Made by a program: the position numbers and the translations under genes. The notes beneath the pieces were generated by a model, which was given only the letters and a program-made list of their open reading frames with translations, made no database searches and was not told where the DNA came from. Below, in pieces: positions 52,580 through 60,975 of a stretch of DNA of 64,000 nt (position 1 is the first letter of the stretch; each line of letters begins with the position of its first letter). This DNA is from Streptomyces griseus (GTDB lineage Bacteria > Actinomycetota > Actinomycetes > Streptomycetales > Streptomycetaceae): positions 404,788 to 468,787 of the forward strand of contig NZ_MDKB01000004.1 of assembly GCF_001715295.1 (NCBI RefSeq), read 5' to 3'.

Positions 52580-55009
52580 CTAGGTGTTGCCGCCTCGGTT
52601 GAGCCAGGCCCGGACGGATCCGCCGTCGTAGACGACGACGTAGTCGGCCTTGCCGTCGCCGCTGACGTCGCGGAACGTGGACTTGTCACCGGGGTATCCG
52701 GTCTCTTTGACGAAGTCGCGGTGCTCGGTGAAGCCGCCGTTGCCCCGGCCGCCCTCGTTAATGTAGGCGTGGACGTTGCCGCGCCCTCCGACCATGAGGT
52801 AGTCGGCCTTGCCGTCGCCGTTGACGTCCGCGAGGCGGAGCTTGTCACGTGAGCCGTAGAAGACGCCGGGTGCCCAGTTCAGGTGCTCCTCCCACTTCCA
52901 GTAGCCGGTGTCCGATTCCACGTTGTAGTAGGCGTGCACGGAGCCGTCCCTGCCGACCCTGAGGTAGTCGTCGCGGCCGTCACCGTTGACATCGGCGAAC
53001 CGGACGGCGTCCTGCTCGACGTGGTCAAGGTTCAGGCCCATCGGCCCTCCACTGCCTTCCCACCAGATCGCGCTTCCATTGCTGGTGCTCTTGAGGCCCT
53101 GGTTCAGGATGCTCAGCACTGCCTTGTCGGTGTCCGAGGCCGGGATCAGGACGATGTCGTCCAAGCCGTCTCCGTTGACATCGGCGAAGTCGAGTTTCCG
53201 GCCCGGGAACCACGCGCTGTCGAGGGCGCCGTGGACATCGGTGTCCACTTGCTTCCATACCGGGGAGCCGGGCTTGTCGCTCGGGCGGTTCAGGGCGATG
53301 CGCAGGGTGCGGTTCTTCTGGTCGACGCGTACGTAGTCGTCGCGACCGTCGCCGTCGAAGTCCGCGAGGTCGGTGCGGCCCGAGGGATAGGTCATGCCGG
53401 GAGCGACGACACCCAGCGAGCGCCAGCCCGGTCCGGCCTTGCTCTCGTCCGTGTCGCCGCATTCGCCGCCGCCCCCCGGGACGGGCTTCTTGATCCACCC
53501 TTGATTCTCGGCGAGCAGCAACGCGTCGTGGAACTTGTCGGCGATCTTTCGGTAGCCCTCGTCGTGAGGGTGCGAGCCGTCGACGTCCGCGGTGGTCAGG
53601 TCGCCCAGGTTGACGAGCCGGACGTGCTTGCCCTGCCGTTGGCGGTCCTGGACGATGCGGGGCAGTTCGGCGTTGTACCGGTCGATCTTGTCCTGCATGC
53701 CCGCCTTGGTGGAGGGAGGCAACGTGGCCACCATGATCGCGGCTTCCGGTGCATCGTTCAGGATCTGGTCGATCAGGTCGCCCAGCCGTTCCGGCGCAGT
53801 TCCGAGCTGGTGGTTCTGGTTCATGTCGTTGGTCCCGGCGAGCAAGGTGACCACATTGGGCCGGTGCACCTTGACTGAGCACTTCGCCCGGTCCGCGATC
53901 TCGTCGATCCGGTCACCCGGGACGCCCTCGTGGTCGCGGTCTTCCATGTTCCCGGAGCGCTGGGAGCCGACCATGTCGATGTCGCGCTTCCTGTAGCTAC
54001 CTGTGTCGTCGGCCCAGTTGGACCACAGGAGATGGTTCTTCACGTCGCTGCGGTATCCGTCGTCCTGGCTGTGGTTGACCCCATGGGTGATGGAGTCACC
54101 CATGGCCATGAGGTCCATGTCCTCGGGCCAGTGGGGTTCGTAGGGCTGGTCGGGGCCCGCCTGCACCGGCCAGTGATCGGAGACCCCCGGGTCCAGGCGT
54201 TGCATCATGACGTGGGGTTGGTACTGGTCGCTGACGAAGTAGTCCAGCTCGCGCGGCGGGTCACCGCGGTGGGTCGGCAGACCGGTGGTGTGAGTCCACG
54301 CCACCTCCGGGAAGTCCCGCCGGTTCTCGAGTACTTGCGGGGTGGTGTTGAAGTCGCCCCCCACCGTCCACTCGAAGTGGTCGTTCCAGGACTGGACAGT
54401 GCGGTCGATCGCGTCGAGCATGGTCGCGGAGTCGCCGCCGCCACCGGACAGGCCGTGGAAGGTGAAGTACCAGTGGTTGTCGAAACGCACGCCCAGGGCA
54501 CGGCGGCCGGCGTTGACGGGGTTGTCGACCACCCGGACCTCGTCCGGCGTACTGCGGGTGATGATGGAGACGTTCACCCGGCCGCCGCTGCCGGTCCCGC
54601 CGTTGGAATCCGTCTGCAGGAAGAACACCTCGTACGGTGTGCCCCTGTCCGAACCCTCCGGGTTCCACAGGCTGTTCTGGTACCGGTGCCCGTCCACCGT
54701 CGTATACGTGGTCGAGCTGAGGCGGTGGCCCGCGTCGTCACGCATGCTCGACGGCGGACCGGCGCCGGTCTCCTGCAACAGCAGGACCGATGCCTGTTGC
54801 AAGTAGTTCTGCACGTGCCGCCACTTGACACCGGACTCGCCACCCAGGCTCTCGCCCTGCATATTCCAGGTGATGGTCGTCCGCTCATCCAGGCCTTCGG
54901 CACGCGCGGGCTTCGACGTGAGAACGACCATGGTCAGCGACGTGGCCAACGCGAGGGCCACGGTCAGTAGTACCCGCCATGTCGTGCGGTCGTGCATGTG
55001 AGATCTCAT
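52580..55009 (-). CDS. Secreted three-module protein: CdtB-like nuclease, SGNH hydrolase, FG-GAP/VCBS repeats
   Basis: 809 residues; ATG 55009 (or 54997) with a Sec signal (WRVLLTVALALATSLTMVVL, cleavage near ARAEG). Residues 43-283 have the endonuclease/exonuclease/phosphatase pattern closest to CdtB: TITWNMQG, LLLQETGAG (Glu80), GGRVNVSIITR, RRALGVRF, FTFHGLS (His185), VGGDFN (Asp219, Asn221), RELDYFVS (Asp256), VSDHWPV (Asp278-His279). Residues 300-515 are an SGNH hydrolase: MAMGDSITHG (Ser306), AGTND (Asn394), DGSHPHDEG (Asp477, His480). Residues 545-809 carry about five FG-GAP repeats (DFDGDGRDDYV, DVNGDGLDDIV, DVNGDGKADYL) that bind calcium. All active-site residues look intact in both enzymes. 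Substrates are unknown. Confidence 0.85.
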   Translation of the reverse strand: MRSHMHDRTTWRVLLTVALALATSLTMVVLTSKPARAEGLDERTTITWNMQGESLGGESGVKWRHVQNYLQQASVLLLQETGAGPPSSMRDDAGHRLSSTTYTTVDGHRYQNSLWNPEGSDRGTPYEVFFLQTDSNGGTGSGGRVNVSIITRSTPDEVRVVDNPVNAGRRALGVRFDNHWYFTFHGLSGGGGDSATMLDAIDRTVQSWNDHFEWTVGGDFNTTPQVLENRRDFPEVAWTHTTGLPTHRGDPPRELDYFVSDQYQPHVMMQRLDPGVSDHWPVQAGPDQPYEPHWPEDMDLMAMGDSITHGVNHSQDDGYRSDVKNHLLWSNWADDTGSYRKRDIDMVGSQRSGNMEDRDHEGVPGDRIDEIADRAKCSVKVHRPNVVTLLAGTNDMNQNHQLGTAPERLGDLIDQILNDAPEAAIMVATLPPSTKAGMQDKIDRYNAELPRIVQDRQRQGKHVRLVNLGDLTTADVDGSHPHDEGYRKIADKFHDALLLAENQGWIKKPVPGGGGECGDTDESKAGPGWRSLGVVAPGMTYPSGRTDLADFDGDGRDDYVRVDQKNRTLRIALNRPSDKPGSPVWKQVDTDVHGALDSAWFPGRKLDFADVNGDGLDDIVLIPASDTDKAVLSILNQGLKSTSNGSAIWWEGSGGPMGLNLDHVEQDAVRFADVNGDGRDDYLRVGRDGSVHAYYNVESDTGYWKWEEHLNWAPGVFYGSRDKLRLADVNGDGKADYLMVGGRGNVHAYINEGGRGNGGFTEHRDFVKETGYPGDKSTFRDVSGDGKADYVVVYDGGSVRAWLNRGGNT

Positions 55010-55166
55010 ACCTGATTAGAGGGCACAGGCGCCACATCAGTGTCAACAAAACGCGCCCCTCAGAGAGCATTTCAAGCCACCGCGCCATCCTCATGGCCCT
55101 TGACCCTGGATGTTGAGCACACGAGACACTGGATCCTGAGGATCTGAGAACGGACATCTCGCGGTC

Positions 55167-55503
55167 ATGAAGAACTATCCGCCGGAGTTCAAGGCGGATG
55201 CGGTCGCGCTGGACGAAGCGCGGCCGGAAGCGACGATCAGGTCGGTCGCAGCCGATCTGGGGATCAACCCGGAGACGCTGCGGAACTGGGTTCGGGGAGC
55301 CGGGGTGAGCCGTCCCCGAGGACGGCGGACGCGGGAACCAGCCCTGCCGCCGGCGCCGCCGGAGGCGGAGAACGCCGCCTTGCGGAAGAAGGTCCGTGAG
55401 CTGGAGGAGGAACGGGAGATCCTGCACAAAGCGGCGCAGTATTTCGCCGGGAAGACGCGCTGGTGAACCGCTTCCAGTGTGTCGCCGACCTCCGGCGCCG
55501 CTA
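55167..55503 (+). pseudogene. IS3-family element: intact OrfA and a stub of OrfB
   Basis: OrfA (55167-55466, 99 residues) has the IS3 HTH and leucine zipper: MKNYPPEFKADAVALDEARP, RSVAADLGINPETLRNWVRG, EAENAALRKKVRELEEEREI, LHKAAQYFAGKTRW. OrfB begins in the overlapping frame (VNRFQCVADLRR) but ends at TAG 55501-55503, directly before the IS1182 copy. The integrase core is absent. Confidence 0.8.
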
Positions 55504-55508
55504 GCTAA

Positions 55509-57349
55509 CTTGACTCTGTCGGGGATCTTGGAGTTGCCGAGGTCAGGTGCCCAGGGTGCGCCAGGATCTTGGCCTGAAGATCTCGCACCGGTCGAGGTAG
55601 CTCTGGAAGGCGGTCGGTCGTCGGGAAGGGAGTGCTTCCCCGGCCGGTGGGAGACCGCTGAGGCGCTCGATGTTGATGGCGATGGCCGTCAGGACGTGCT
55701 GGACGTGGGCTTTGCTCTGCCCTCGGTAGCGACAGCGGCGCATGCCGTGTCCGTGGGCGAACTCATTGACCGTGCCCTCCACTCCGGAGCGGACCGCATA
55801 GCGGGCCTTCCACTCGGGCGTCTGCTGCTCGGCACGGACATGGAGTTGCAGGTCGCGGAGCTCGCGCGGGGGAAAGCCCACGGTGCGGGCGCTGTCGGCC
55901 GTGCTGGTGCACTGGGCGCGAGCCGGGCAGGGACGGCACTGGCTCTTGGTGAATCGTGCCACGATCAGCGGGGCAGCGGTGGGCGAGGATGTCGGGTAGG
56001 GGCCGTGCCAGCCCGCGCTGACCTGGCCCTGGGGACAGGTGACCTGCCGAAGGTCGAAGTCGATGTGGAAGTCGTCCCGGGCGAAGCCCTCGCCTCGACG
56101 GTGCTGGAGTGTGGGGTTGCTCTTCAGCGGTCCGAAGACGGTGACCTGGTGTTCACGCGCGGCTTGTTCCAGATGAGGCAGGGAGGTGTAGCCGGCGTCG
56201 ACCAGGTGCTCGGCGGGCAGCAGCCCGCGGCGGGACAGGCGGGCGTGGATGCCAGGCAGGACCTGGCTGTCGTGGGTGGTGGACGCGGTGGTGGCCACGT
56301 CCGTGATCACATTGGGGGTGTCGGACGCACAGGTCTCGGTCAGATGGGCGGCGAACCCCTTCCAGCTGATGATGTGTCCGTGCCGTGCGTAGCGGGCCGA
56401 GGTGTCGTAGGGCGAGACGATAGCCCGGGACGAGGGTGGCAGCCCGGCCCCGCCTTCCTTCTCGGCGGTGCGCCAGCACAGGTGTCCTGCGGCGTCACGG
56501 TGGTAGTTCTGCACCATGATCTGGCGCAGGGCCTGGACACGGGGGCCGGACGCGCGGCCTGCTGCGTGCCGGTAGAGGTGCTTCAGAAGCCGGACGGCGT
56601 CGTTCCCGGTGGTGAGGATCCTGGTCTTGGGCTTGGTGGGGTTCTTGCCCAGACGGACCGGCCGGCCGTAGCGGAGCCCCCAGTCCTCATCGATGAGCCC
56701 GTCGAGCAGGTGAGGGGAGGTGCCGGCGACTTCTTCGAGGGCGGCGCGGACCGCCTCGGTGATCAGCTCCAGGCGGGTCAGGTCACGCACCGCCGCCAGC
56801 ACGTGGGTGGAGTCGGTGCGCTGCGTGGTGCGCTCGCGCACCAGTCCGGCCTCCTTGAGGCGGGACAGTGCGAGGTCGAGGAGGCGGTCGGCACGGCCGT
56901 CCCCGGTGAGACGGTCGCGGAAGTCGGCCAGCACACTGTGGTGGAAGCCGGAATCATCCAGCTCCATGGCCATCGCGTACTTGAAGTCGATGCGGCAGCG
57001 GACCGCCTCGGCGGCCTGCCGGTCCGACAGGCCAAGCAGGAACTGCAGTACACAGACGGTGGCCAATTGAGCAGGCGAAAGCCCTGGACGTCCGTCCCTG
57101 GGGTACCAGTCGGCGAAGTCCTCGTCGCACCACAGCCCGTCCAGCCGGTCACGCACCCATATCGCCGTCGTACCACCCGGGTTGCTCGCCCGCGCGATTT
57201 GCGCGGTCAGAGGCGGAACGTGCTCACCGGAACGGGGGCGCAGGGACAACGGGCACCTCGACAGCTTCATCGGACGACGGAACTACCCGAGCATGCCCGT
57301 CGACCATGCTGCCGCACTGGGAAACTCCAAGATCCCCGACAGAGTCAAG
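55509..57349 (-). mobile_element. IS1182-family element, intact, with perfect ends and 4-bp target duplication
   Basis: The left end CTTGACTCTGTCGGGGATCT (55509 onward) and the complement of the right end (to 57349) are identical for at least 26 bases. The element is flanked by CTAA on both sides (55505-55508 and 57350-57353). Length 1841 bp with one uninterrupted transposase gene. The perfect ends and duplication indicate recent insertion. The right-hand CTAA is also the first four bases of the MITE. Confidence 0.9.
55543..57270 (-). CDS. IS1182-family transposase
   Basis: 575 residues. N-terminal DUF772-type region: DRLDGLWCDEDFADWYPRDG, LGLSDRQAAEAVRCRIDFKY, LADFRDRLT. The DDE domain follows: TTQRTDSTHVLAAVRDLTRL with Asp, LVDAGYTS with Asp, and the C-terminal cysteines (SQCRPCPARAQC) before SGVEGTVNEFAHGHGMRRCR with Glu. 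All parts are present and in one frame, so the enzyme is probably active. It catalyses movement of the 1.84-kb element. Confidence 0.9.
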   Translation of the reverse strand: MKLSRCPLSLRPRSGEHVPPLTAQIARASNPGGTTAIWVRDRLDGLWCDEDFADWYPRDGRPGLSPAQLATVCVLQFLLGLSDRQAAEAVRCRIDFKYAMAMELDDSGFHHSVLADFRDRLTGDGRADRLLDLALSRLKEAGLVRERTTQRTDSTHVLAAVRDLTRLELITEAVRAALEEVAGTSPHLLDGLIDEDWGLRYGRPVRLGKNPTKPKTRILTTGNDAVRLLKHLYRHAAGRASGPRVQALRQIMVQNYHRDAAGHLCWRTAEKEGGAGLPPSSRAIVSPYDTSARYARHGHIISWKGFAAHLTETCASDTPNVITDVATTASTTHDSQVLPGIHARLSRRGLLPAEHLVDAGYTSLPHLEQAAREHQVTVFGPLKSNPTLQHRRGEGFARDDFHIDFDLRQVTCPQGQVSAGWHGPYPTSSPTAAPLIVARFTKSQCRPCPARAQCTSTADSARTVGFPPRELRDLQLHVRAEQQTPEWKARYAVRSGVEGTVNEFAHGHGMRRCRYRGQSKAHVQHVLTAIAINIERLSGLPPAGEALPSRRPTAFQSYLDRCEIFRPRSWRTLGT

Positions 57350-57517
57350 CTAAGGGCTGTCCCGTAATTCCCGGCGGGCGTGCGACGACAGCTACGGCAC
57401 CTCGCCGCGTTGTCGGAACGTCCCCATACATCCAGTATGCGGACGCCCCTCCGCCTTGCGATGCCCCGCATCCGACGCCGCACGCTGATCCACCGGGAAG
57501 TGCGGGACAGCCCTTAG
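57350..57517. mobile_element. MITE-like element, 168 bp
   Basis: Perfect 15-bp inverted ends CTAAGGGCTGTCCCG (57350-57364) and CGGGACAGCCCTTAG (57503-57517), no coding capacity. Short palindromic units with AAGGGCTGTCCC ends are frequent in Streptomyces and are mobilised by related IS transposases. The IS1182 copy inserted exactly at its left edge. Confidence 0.75.
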
Positions 57518-57737
57518 GTGCGGGGTCTATCAGTCCGGCGACTGCTGTGACCGGGCTCGGCCGCGGCGCCCCGAGGGAGCTCCGCAGGCCCAGGGTGGTC
57601 GGCAAATCGCCGGCGTCCGGCAGCCGCGGGCCGGGCCGGGGCAGCCGATCACCTTCCGCCCGATCGCTACACACCCGGTGAGCCGCCGGCCGCGCGGCGC
57701 GCAGGCGGTCAGGGCGCGGAAGGCGTAGGCGTAGAGG

Positions 57738-58081
57738 GTGCACCTCCCACCGCCGGTCGAGCCGATGCTGGCCCGCTCCGTGACGGCTCTGCCGTCCTCC
57801 AGGGCAAGGCTGGTGCTGTTCGGGCAGAAGGCGGACGGATTCCGCGTCCGGGTGTTCCCCGGCCCCAAGCCGTACTTCCAGTCCAGGCGCGGCGCCGATC
57901 TCGGACCGGCCTTCCCGGAGATCACCCAGACCGCGGCCACGCTCGGCGTCGAGGCAGTCGTCGACGCCGAACTGGTGGTCTGGAACACCAGCAGACTGAA
58001 CTTCACCCCACTGCAGCACCGGGCCCGGCTCCGCGACGTCAAAGCCGAGCGCGCCGCCCGGAAGCAGCCTGCTCACCTGAC
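57738..58081 (+). pseudogene. ATP-dependent DNA ligase, N-terminal fragment
   Basis: PPVEPMLARSVTALPSSRAR, then GQKADGFRVRVFPG (adenylation motif KADG, Lys nucleophile), FQSRRGADLGPAFPEITQTA and VVDAELVVWNTSRLNFTPLQ. It matches the start of the adenylation domain of Streptomyces ATP-dependent (LigD-type) ligases. Homology stops near 58070 after ERAARKQPAHL, and the remaining 200 or more residues are missing. Non-functional as a ligase. Confidence 0.75.
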
Positions 58082-58239
58082 AACTGGAGTACACACGGGT
58101 TCGTAGATGATCTCTGCGTGGGATCTGTTGCATGTCAGCAGGTCCGAGAACTGTGTTGGACGTATCTCCTGCTCGCACAAGAACGCCTCGCGCTGCCGCT
58201 GGTCGCGCCGAAGATGGTGCCCTCGACGTTCCGGCGGGC

Positions 58240-58365
58240 GCTGCGCCCGGCAGACCGCCGGCCCGATACGCCTGGTGCACCTGTTCGGCATCCATCCCGG
58301 CACCGCCGTCCGCTACGTCCACACCGCGCACCCCGACAGGCGCTGCCCCGGATCCGCTGAGCCGG
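58240..58365 (+). pseudogene. Possible recombinase/integrase-like C-terminal fragment
   Basis: One frame reads TAGPIRLVHLFGIHPGTAVR, then YVHTAHPDR. This resembles the end of Streptomyces phage-integrase-like proteins that finish with a short HTH-like helix pair (LFGI...TAxRY). Too short for certainty. Confidence 0.25.
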
Positions 58366-58409
58366 GCAGCGCTGTCCAGCCCGTTTGCAGCCCATGCCCT
58401 GACCGGCTT

Positions 58410-58700
58410 TCACATGGCCGGGTGCGCGCAGGCTGGCTTCCTCACGACACGACCCAGCGCGAGGGCTGGGACTTCCTCATGGAGATGGGCCCCTACTTCG
58501 CTGCCCGCCCCGGCCTCCAGCCAGGAAGGCGTGGGCAGCAAGGGCCGCACCGCCACCCATTCCGCGTCCGTCATGTCCTGGATGGGGTCGCACCCCCGAG
58601 CTACCAAGAGGCTCTGCCTTCATACACGTACCGCCGGAAGACCACCCGACCAGGAACCCTGTCAGACCCGCACGTTCCAAGATCGTTTGAGATGCGGCTA
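58410..58700 (-). pseudogene. IS5-family element, truncated right end (same type as 38788-40339)
   Basis: The minus strand carries the transposase N-terminus DMTDAEWVAVRPLLPTPSWL. The adjoining DNA (CGAGCTACCAAGAGG, CTGCCTTCATACA, GACCCGCACGTTCCA) parallels the right end of the IS at 40.3 kb. The terminal repeat is degenerate (GAGATGCGGCTATT). It borders the 3' end of the MFS gene. Confidence 0.65.
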
Positions 58701-58701
58701 T

Positions 58702-59925
58702 TTACGGCTTGGCCGGGTCAGGCAACGGAATCTTCCGGGCGCAGTGGGACCAGGCGACCAGCACCATCAGGGCAGCGGCTGTGCCAGCGAGCGTCATGAC
58801 CATGGATGGGGAGGAGTGGTCAACCACGACGCCTCCGACCAGCGCCCCGATGGAAATGGTGGCCTGGAACGAGGCCGTGAAGAGCACGGAAGAGGCCTCG
58901 GGTGAATCGGGTGAGGCCTTGGCGAACCAGGTCTGCGAGCAGACAGGCACGGCACCGTAGGCAACGCCCCACAAAACCAGCAGGGCCACGGCGCCGAGAT
59001 CATCCTTGCCAAGCACCGGGAGCAGCACAGTCGCGCCGGCGATCATCAGGGCGGCGGCTGCGAAGGTGCCCATCGGATACCGCGCCACAGCCGATCCGCC
59101 CAGGAAGTTCCCGGCAATTCCTGCAATTCCGTACACGAGCAGATAGACCGTGATGAGCCCGGCGCTCACATGAGTCACCTGCTCCAGGAAGGGAGTGATA
59201 TAGGTGTAGGCACCGAAGTGGGAGAGCACCACAAGGAACGTCATCACCAAGGCAAACCGAGTATTGACACTCCTGAGCATGCCCGTGAGCGCACTCAGAC
59301 GAGTCGGCTCATCGGTCGGCAGCGGCGGGACCACCAGGAGCAACATGGCGAAGACACAGAGGGTCAGAATCCCCATGATAAGAAACGCGGTACGCCACCC
59401 CGCAACGTCTCCGGTGAGCGTACCCAGCGGAACTCCGAGCACGGACCCGAGAGGCACCGCGGAGAAGATCACGGCGGTTGCCCGGCCCACCGATTCGGCA
59501 GGAACCAGCCGGCTTGCCAGCCCCGCGCCGATGGACCAGAAACCACCGATGGTGACCCCGACCAATACACGTGAGACCAGGACCAGCCAGTAGCTCGGCG
59601 CAGCCGCGGCCAGGAAATTCGCCAATGCCAGCAACAGAATAAACGTAGCCAGCATGAGCCGACGATCGATGCGCCCCGTGGCGACAGTTACCACGGGCGC
59701 CGATGCCGCGGCCAGAAAACCAGGCATGGTCATCATCAGACCAGCCATTCCATCGGAGATTGCGAAACTCGAGCCAATCGAAGTCAAGAGGCCGATCGGC
59801 AGGATCTCGGTGGTGATGATCGAGAAGATCCCCAACATCACCGAAATCACCGCCAGCCACGATACCAATGGTGATCGAGCCGGCAATGAAGGCGAGTCGA
59901 TGGAAGTGGTGGTTGCTGTGGACAT
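58702..59925 (-). CDS. MFS transporter (DHA1-type drug/arabinose efflux family)
   Basis: 407 residues with 12 predicted transmembrane helices in two halves (for example WLAVISVMLGIFSIITTEIL, MLATFILLLALANFLAAAAP, FALVMTFLVVLSHFGAYTYI, VALLVLWGVAYGAVPVCSQT). The family signature after helix 2 is TGRIDRRLML. In the AraJ/NepI-like subfamily, motif LLTSIGSSFAISDGMAGLMM after helix 1 and SRVLVGVTIGGFWSIGAGLA are typical. It is complete and starts at ATG 59925. Substrate unknown, probably efflux of a drug, sugar or nucleoside-like molecule. IS5 ends lie on both sides. Confidence 0.9.
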   Translation of the reverse strand: MSTATTTSIDSPSLPARSPLVSWLAVISVMLGIFSIITTEILPIGLLTSIGSSFAISDGMAGLMMTMPGFLAAASAPVVTVATGRIDRRLMLATFILLLALANFLAAAAPSYWLVLVSRVLVGVTIGGFWSIGAGLASRLVPAESVGRATAVIFSAVPLGSVLGVPLGTLTGDVAGWRTAFLIMGILTLCVFAMLLLVVPPLPTDEPTRLSALTGMLRSVNTRFALVMTFLVVLSHFGAYTYITPFLEQVTHVSAGLITVYLLVYGIAGIAGNFLGGSAVARYPMGTFAAAALMIAGATVLLPVLGKDDLGAVALLVLWGVAYGAVPVCSQTWFAKASPDSPEASSVLFTASFQATISIGALVGGVVVDHSSPSMVMTLAGTAAALMVLVAWSHCARKIPLPDPAKP

Positions 59926-60029
59926 GAATCCCGTCCCGTGTTGGGCATCACATGAAGTGTGACACTATTTCAGCAGGGACAGGAGCCACCTTCTGGCAGT
60001 TTCGCGACGTCAACAACGGCTTCCGCGTC

Positions 60030-60300
60030 CGACACGTCCGAGGGATACCGGCGTTCCGGGTTCGGACGGTCGGCCGCGTTGCCGTACACATGCGCCAATC
60101 ACACGATGGAGCTGCCGAGTTGAACTGAACGGGCTGGACGCGTACAACAACGACACCAGGGCCTCCCGGCACTGCTCGGTTGGATTCGCATCCCCGAGCT
60201 ACCGAACAACCCTGCCTTCATGCGCGCACAACGGGAAGATCACCCCGGCGGGAAACCTGTTCGACCCGCACGTTCCACGATGGTTGAGATACGGCTTCTC
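60030..60300 (-). pseudogene. IS5-family element, truncated right end with terminal repeat
   Basis: GACCCGCACGTTCCACGATG followed by GGTTGAGATACGGCTTCTC matches the right end of the element at 38788-40339. Further in, CGAGCTACCGAACA and CTGCCTTCATGCG also match. The transposase N-terminus is degraded. Most of the element is missing. Confidence 0.65.
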
Positions 60301-60510
60301 ACGCCACCGTCCCTCTGATCCGCATGACCGGCTGCCACCTGCCCGGCCTGGACGCCGAAAACCTGTGCGTCCACGCAGACCTCGCCCTGGAGCACGGATT
60401 TACCGCCCACGGAGAAGTCAAAGTGGCCCGTGCTCGGGTGGGCGGCGTGCTGTCTCTGGCTGGGGCCCGCCTCGACAACCCCGGCGCGACCGCGCTGGAC
60501 ACGCCGCACG
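60300..60510 (+). pseudogene. Fragment of a pentapeptide-like repeat membrane protein
   Basis: MTGCHLPGLDAENLCVHADL, ALEHGFTAHGEVKVARARVG and GVLSLAGARLDNPGATALDT resemble the repeat region of a Streptomyces family of membrane proteins with degenerate pentapeptide-like strands. It begins at the IS5 end and fades near 60510. Confidence 0.5.
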
Positions 60511-60586
60511 GCTCACCGTCGATCACCACATGCCCTGTCATGAGGTCAGAGGTCGTGGGTGGGCGTTGCTGTCGTGGGGCTTCATC

Positions 60587-60795
60587 TCATGGCGGCTGGT
60601 GCTGTGAGTTCTGATGCGATGCGTTGGGCCGGGCCGGTGTGAACGGATCGGCCCCGACAGCGGCCAGGGTAGCGGCGAGCTGACCCCACGCCTCCCTGGT
60701 ACGGAACCAGTCCTGAGCTGCGGCCAGCAGGGCAACAGCCCGCCGGCCGGCCGCCACGGCCTCCTGGGAACGATTCAGCGCTCGGTACCCGGCAC
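60587..60795 (-). pseudogene. C-terminal fragment of a TPR-type protein
   Basis: Minus-strand RALNRSQEAVAAGRRAVALL, AAAQDWFRTREAWGQLAATL, AAVGADPFTPARPNASHQNS is the end of a helical-repeat protein of the kind found in large Streptomyces regulators. Upstream sense is lost near 60795. The TGA is at 60587. Confidence 0.5.
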
Positions 60796-60975
60796 CGAAG
60801 CCGCCTGAAACAACCTGTTCGCAAATACGTGGCGGTGATGTAATCGTCGACGGCTTTGCCGGGTCACGGGGGCCCGGCAGCCTGGGGGGAATCTCTCCCG
60901 GGTCGGCACAGTGACGCGCGCCTGTGGAAGGCGGGCGCGCTCTCCGTCCTGTGACAGCGAGAGTGAACAAGGGGA

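Noticed and set aside
55396..57681. Plus-strand frame of 761 codons opposite the IS1182 transposase
   Set aside because: Shadow; it crosses the element's ends and the MITE without any domain.
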